A stretch of 8,538 nt of DNA from JBAYZQ01 sp041672385. GTDB taxonomy: Bacteria > Spirochaetota > Spirochaetia > Sphaerochaetales > Sphaerochaetaceae. Where the stretch lies: contig JBAYZQ010000097.1 in the NCBI GenBank assembly GCA_041672385.1, positions 1-8,538 of the forward strand, in the 5' to 3' direction. The position numbers and the translations under genes are program-made. This document shows positions 7,001-8,538 of this stretch, one piece after another. The first letter of the stretch is position 1, and every line of letters starts with the position of its first letter. Under the pieces are notes generated by a model. The model was not told the origin of the DNA. It ran no database searches and saw only the letters and a list, made by a program, of their open reading frames with translations.

Positions 7001-7412
7001 TTTTGCCATGATGGATCTTGATGATTTTAAGAAAACTAATGATATTCATGGACATTATTGTGGAGATTTTGTATTAAAAGAGGTTTCTAATCGCATTGAA
7101 TCAGTTACAACAAGCAATGTATATCTTTCTAGAATTGGTGGAGATGAATTTTCTGCATTTTTTTACAACTTGAAAGATAAAAATCAACTTGAAGAAATAT
7201 TAAAGTCTGTCAGAGAAGTTTTATCAAAACCAATGTTAATTAGTCCAACAGAATCTTATCTTCAAAATATAAGTATAGGTGCAGTGTTTTTTAACAACAA
7301 AGCAAATTTAAGTTTTAAAGATTGTTATAAAAAATCTGATATGATGATGTATGAGGTAAAACGTCAAGGAAAAGATTTTTGGAAAATTGAAGATTTAACA
7401 AAGGAAGATTAA
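4083..7412 (+). CDS. Response regulator with degenerate GGDEF, EAL phosphodiesterase, PAS regions and active-type GGDEF
   Basis: This is a 1109-residue cytoplasmic c-di-GMP protein with no membrane segment. Residues 1-117 form a receiver with acidic D8/D9, phospho-acceptor D53, T83 and K105 all present. Residues ~132-285 are a GGDEF fold whose signature has decayed to VGNQF (210-214), so it is unlikely to be a cyclase. Residues ~295-540 are an EAL domain: EAL at 331-333, N390, E422, D452/D453 (DDFGSGYSSL), K473, E509 and Q529 match the metal and catalytic set known from RocR-type enzymes, so hydrolysis of c-di-GMP is expected. Residues ~570-680, ~690-805 and ~820-930 are PAS-like; the third is the least certain. 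Residues ~940-1102 are a second GGDEF with D-A-L-T-N-L-L-N-H-R (946-955), DLDDFKKTND and intact GGDEF at 1019-1023, so synthesis is expected. The RxxD inhibitory site is absent (TSNV at 1010-1013). It probably has both activities, switched by phosphorylation and PAS ligands. No partner histidine kinase is in the window. Its stop overlaps the next start. Confidence 0.93.
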   Translation: MRNILIVDDNQINREILKRILSKEYKTIEAANGQIALDFLKEDKNKLSAVLLDINMPIMNGNEFLEEYKKNTSIKRLPIIVLTQKEGVESEVEALSLGATDFLTKPYNPRIILHRLRSLIALQEASSKVSVLELDSLTGLYSKIVFVERTKLILQKYKDKKFKILLFDFENFKLINDLFGIQAGDKILKEFAECLKSVKVDTINLIGRLVGNQFVVFTELENISFILRKWLEDFIDRYSDKIKIHIRIGCYIIEDTTIPIEVMCSYARSAADMNRGKFENKVCFYDEYIRNKMLEEQMVLNEMETAIEKEQFVVYYQPKYNLFDNTLFGAEALVRWEHPTKGLMYPGQFIPIFEKNGFITNLDIYVWEKTCQDLKRLEDKLPSGFSFSVNVSRVDIYNPNLINILIGLIKKYNIKIENLHLEITESAYMDDSERLIGVVTKLRDLGFIIEMDDFGSGYSSLNMLIQVPVDIIKLDMFFLSKKSDQKKKNQILKFILNLARGMDLKVIAEGIETEEDKTTLMGLGCSLGQGFLLDRPLQIMDFENRLEINQSLLTLGIPQYCNSIEVQMHKMFAYDEMPFGIATFNKTTGNLILINKAFLKLLSYPEEDRYEYKKISNLIFKDQFKQNLDLQINKLEEERKEFISFQGELIDKKGLSIFCTFFLSKFVYNNFEYLQLYIFKNKEVEEQENCRLINQIPGGVYKVRFDDNKKISLASDNFYKIIGYTPEEYKDKFKNDVEKFVYYNDRKEFLKVFEEGEFSGIRILEYRIISRDGNLQKVMEVRHIVNKEQNVKSIVAFVFLISSGLINDVETVNQKCYKMIIPFIRNFLFEWDKKTDTAIFSNMLANEFDIDSVIKDFSKKLLKSNLIEIKSKNEFKKALSLVNQGIDFQEFDGKVLTQKGNYNWYKFSISSIKDSVGDVQKIIGYLSDITKQKNDFSKIKILAEKDALTNLLNHRTFQQKVEEKLLNIDSNCAFAMMDLDDFKKTNDIHGHYCGDFVLKEVSNRIESVTTSNVYLSRIGGDEFSAFFYNLKDKNQLEEILKSVREVLSKPMLISPTESYLQNISIGAVFFNNKANLSFKDCYKKSDMMMYEVKRQGKDFWKIEDLTKED
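7401..7405 (+). promoter_or_regulatory. Ribosome-binding site inside the end of the c-di-GMP gene
   Basis: AAGGA lies six bases before the ATG at 7412, inside the last codons of the upstream gene. It supports this ATG and translational coupling through the TAATG overlap. Confidence 0.7.
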
Positions 7413-8140
7413 TGAACATCCTTTATTTAAAGTTATTTTTAGTGATTCTAGCTGGGTCTTGTGTTCAGGCCTGTGTTGGTTTTGGTCTTCCTATTGTAGC
7501 TATGATTTTTCTTGTTCAGTGGTTTGACTTTTCCACCAGTGTGGCATTGTGTCAAATTACTGGTTTGTTTGGAGTCTCTTACATTGTAATCAAATATTTC
7601 TCTAAAATTAGATGGAAAATTCTAATTCCTTTTCTAGTTCCAGCTTTGTTGATTGGCCTGTTTTGTGTGTATTATTCTTTAGCATTAAATACAACCTTAT
7701 TGAAAATATTATTGGGAGGATTCTTATTCTTTCTAGCTTTATTTTTATTTTTTGTTTCAAATAAATTCAATATTAAAGCTAATAATCTTTCAGGAATAAT
7801 TACCGGAGTTATTAGTGGGATATTTAATGGGTTTTTTGGAATTGGTGGACCCACAGTAGCCTTATACATGTTACCAGCTATTCAAGAAAGACAACCTTAT
7901 ATAGCAACAGTTCAATTCTATTTTCTTCTTGCTGGAATTACAAGTTTAGCTATAAGACTTGAAAAAGGGGCCTTAAATGCTGGATATTTGGGTTATGTAG
8001 GAATAAGTATTATAGCAATGCTTATTGGTACTATAACTGGTGATTTTTTTATGAACAAAATTTCAACTAATATTATGAAAAAAATCGTATTAGGTTTCGT
8101 TGGAATTTCTGGTTTAATAATTATTATTCAACAAATATAA
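7412..8140 (+). CDS. TSUP family (TauE/SafE-type) membrane permease
   Basis: This is a 242-residue integral membrane protein, a normal length for the TSUP family, whose members move sulfite, organosulfonates, sulfur compounds or other small anions. The family's duplicated signature is visible: an N-terminal half with Q-A-C-V-G-F-G-L-P (19-27) and a second half with G-I-F-N-G-F-F-G-I-G-G-P (136-147). Hydrophobic stretches at about 3-35, 44-63, 69-90, 96-115, 127-155, 165-182, 188-210 and 222-241 fit seven to eight helices. The ATG overlaps the TAA of the c-di-GMP gene by one base (TAATG), so the two are almost certainly co-transcribed and coupled. The substrate cannot be told from sequence, and no sulfur-metabolism gene is nearby. 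No clear terminator follows the TAA at 8138-8140. Confidence 0.88.
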   Translation: MNILYLKLFLVILAGSCVQACVGFGLPIVAMIFLVQWFDFSTSVALCQITGLFGVSYIVIKYFSKIRWKILIPFLVPALLIGLFCVYYSLALNTTLLKILLGGFLFFLALFLFFVSNKFNIKANNLSGIITGVISGIFNGFFGIGGPTVALYMLPAIQERQPYIATVQFYFLLAGITSLAIRLEKGALNAGYLGYVGISIIAMLIGTITGDFFMNKISTNIMKKIVLGFVGISGLIIIIQQI

Positions 8141-8392
8141 AAGTCTTAATTAATCTTTCAATTATTTTCATTTACTGTAAAAAAATTATTTTTATATTTA
8201 TGTCATAGGTTAAGAAAAAAATGATATAAAAAAATATAATTATATCTTAAATTTTTAATTTGTTGTGTCATAAGATAGGTATATGTCATAAGTAATAAAT
8301 TAAAAAAATTATTTAATTTATTATAAGTAAACAAAATAGATAATGTTGCATAAATAATAACATAAAAAAATATAAATTTTTATAAAAAACTA
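8141..8392 (+). other. AT-rich non-coding stretch with TGTCATA(A/G)G boxes
   Basis: I find no open frame of useful length on either strand and no RNA gene. The stretch is almost entirely A/T. It contains TGTCATAGG (8201-8209), TGTCATAAG (8266-8274) and TGTCATAAG (8284-8292). A close relative, TGACATAAG (8394-8402), overlaps the -35 of the promoter at 8393. A perfect 12-bp A/T palindrome lies at 8234-8245 but is weak evidence in this composition. The boxes may be regulator sites for the downstream secreted-protein gene. Confidence 0.45.
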
Positions 8393-8421
8393 TTGACATA
8401 AGAGAAGAGTTTTATTAATAT
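8393..8421 (+). promoter_or_regulatory. Promoter of the secreted-protein gene at 8477
   Basis: A perfect TTGACA (8393-8398) lies 17 bases before TAATAT (8416-8421, 4/6); an overlapping TATAGT (8419-8424) is a better -10 but with 20-base spacing. Transcription would start near 8428, giving a leader of about 50 nt. The consensus -35 and AT-rich upstream DNA suggest strong expression. Confidence 0.68.
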
Positions 8422-8476
8422 AGTCAATGTAAGGGAAAGACAAAGAACTTACAAATAAACATTAAGGAATTACATT

Positions 8477-8538
8477 ATGAAAAAGACATTAACAATTTTA
8501 GCAGTTTTATTAGTAGCAGCATTCGCAGTGTTCGCAGG
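8477..8538 (+). CDS. N-terminus of an exported protein (3' end outside window)
   Basis: The ATG at 8477 follows AAGGA (8464-8468) with eight-base spacing. The 20 complete codons encode a classic cleavable signal peptide: M-K-K-T, a hydrophobic core rich in Leu, Val and Ala, and an A-V-F-A end with Gly beginning next, fitting signal peptidase I cleavage after A-F-A/V-F-A. There is no lipobox Cys, unlike the lipoproteins at the other end of the window. The protein is therefore expected in the periplasm or outer membrane. The strong promoter hints at an abundant envelope protein, but the mature part is not in the window and identity cannot be given. Confidence 0.85.
   Translation, partial: MKKTLTILAVLLVAAFAVFA

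Noticed and set aside
8223..8246. GATATA/TATATC and ATATAATTATAT palindromes
   Set aside because: In nearly pure A/T sequence such palindromes are expected by chance; no flanking structure supports a hairpin or operator.

Overview
The window is AT-rich and every credible gene lies on the + strand. Short Shine-Dalgarno leaders, relaxed spirochaete-style lipoboxes (F-I-S-C and T-I-S-C), a multi-domain c-di-GMP protein and a stop codon set that includes TGA point to a low-GC didermic bacterium using the standard code. A spirochaete (Treponema- or Brachyspira-like) is my best guess from style alone. No rRNA or other phylogenetic marker is present to confirm it.

Layout. (1) Positions 1-3981 hold a tandem cluster of three related secreted proteins: the 3' end of one (1-389), a full 628-residue lipoprotein (534-2420) and a full 457-residue lipoprotein (2608-3981). 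The two full-length members have a lipoprotein signal peptide, then a low-complexity acidic spacer made of near-identical tandem repeats, then four copies of an ~80-90 residue beta-rich domain that I do not recognise. The first two genes end in near-copies of the same terminator. Each full-length gene has its own plausible promoter. (2) Positions 4034-8140 are an apparent two-gene operon. It has a good extended -10 promoter, a 1109-residue response regulator with degenerate GGDEF, intact EAL, three PAS-like regions and intact GGDEF, and, overlapping it by one base, a TSUP (TauE/SafE-type) membrane permease. (3) Positions 8141-8476 are a 336-base, extremely AT-rich non-coding stretch with three TGTCATA(A/G)G boxes and a strong promoter. 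(4) From 8477 a new secreted protein begins and runs off the window; only its signal peptide is visible.

How it may work together. The lipoproteins are probably envelope-anchored, with the repeat spacer holding the beta-rich domains away from the membrane. The response-regulator protein carries the signatures needed both to break down and to make c-di-GMP, under control of phosphorylation and PAS sensing. The permease is translationally coupled to it. A functional link between the lipoprotein cluster and the c-di-GMP operon is not shown by the sequence beyond adjacency and orientation.

The most interesting material is the lipoprotein family: an apparently undescribed repeated domain, recently expanded spacer repeats whose differences are almost all amino-acid changing, domain order that differs between neighbours, and a one-base T-tract indel that changes the C-terminus of one copy.
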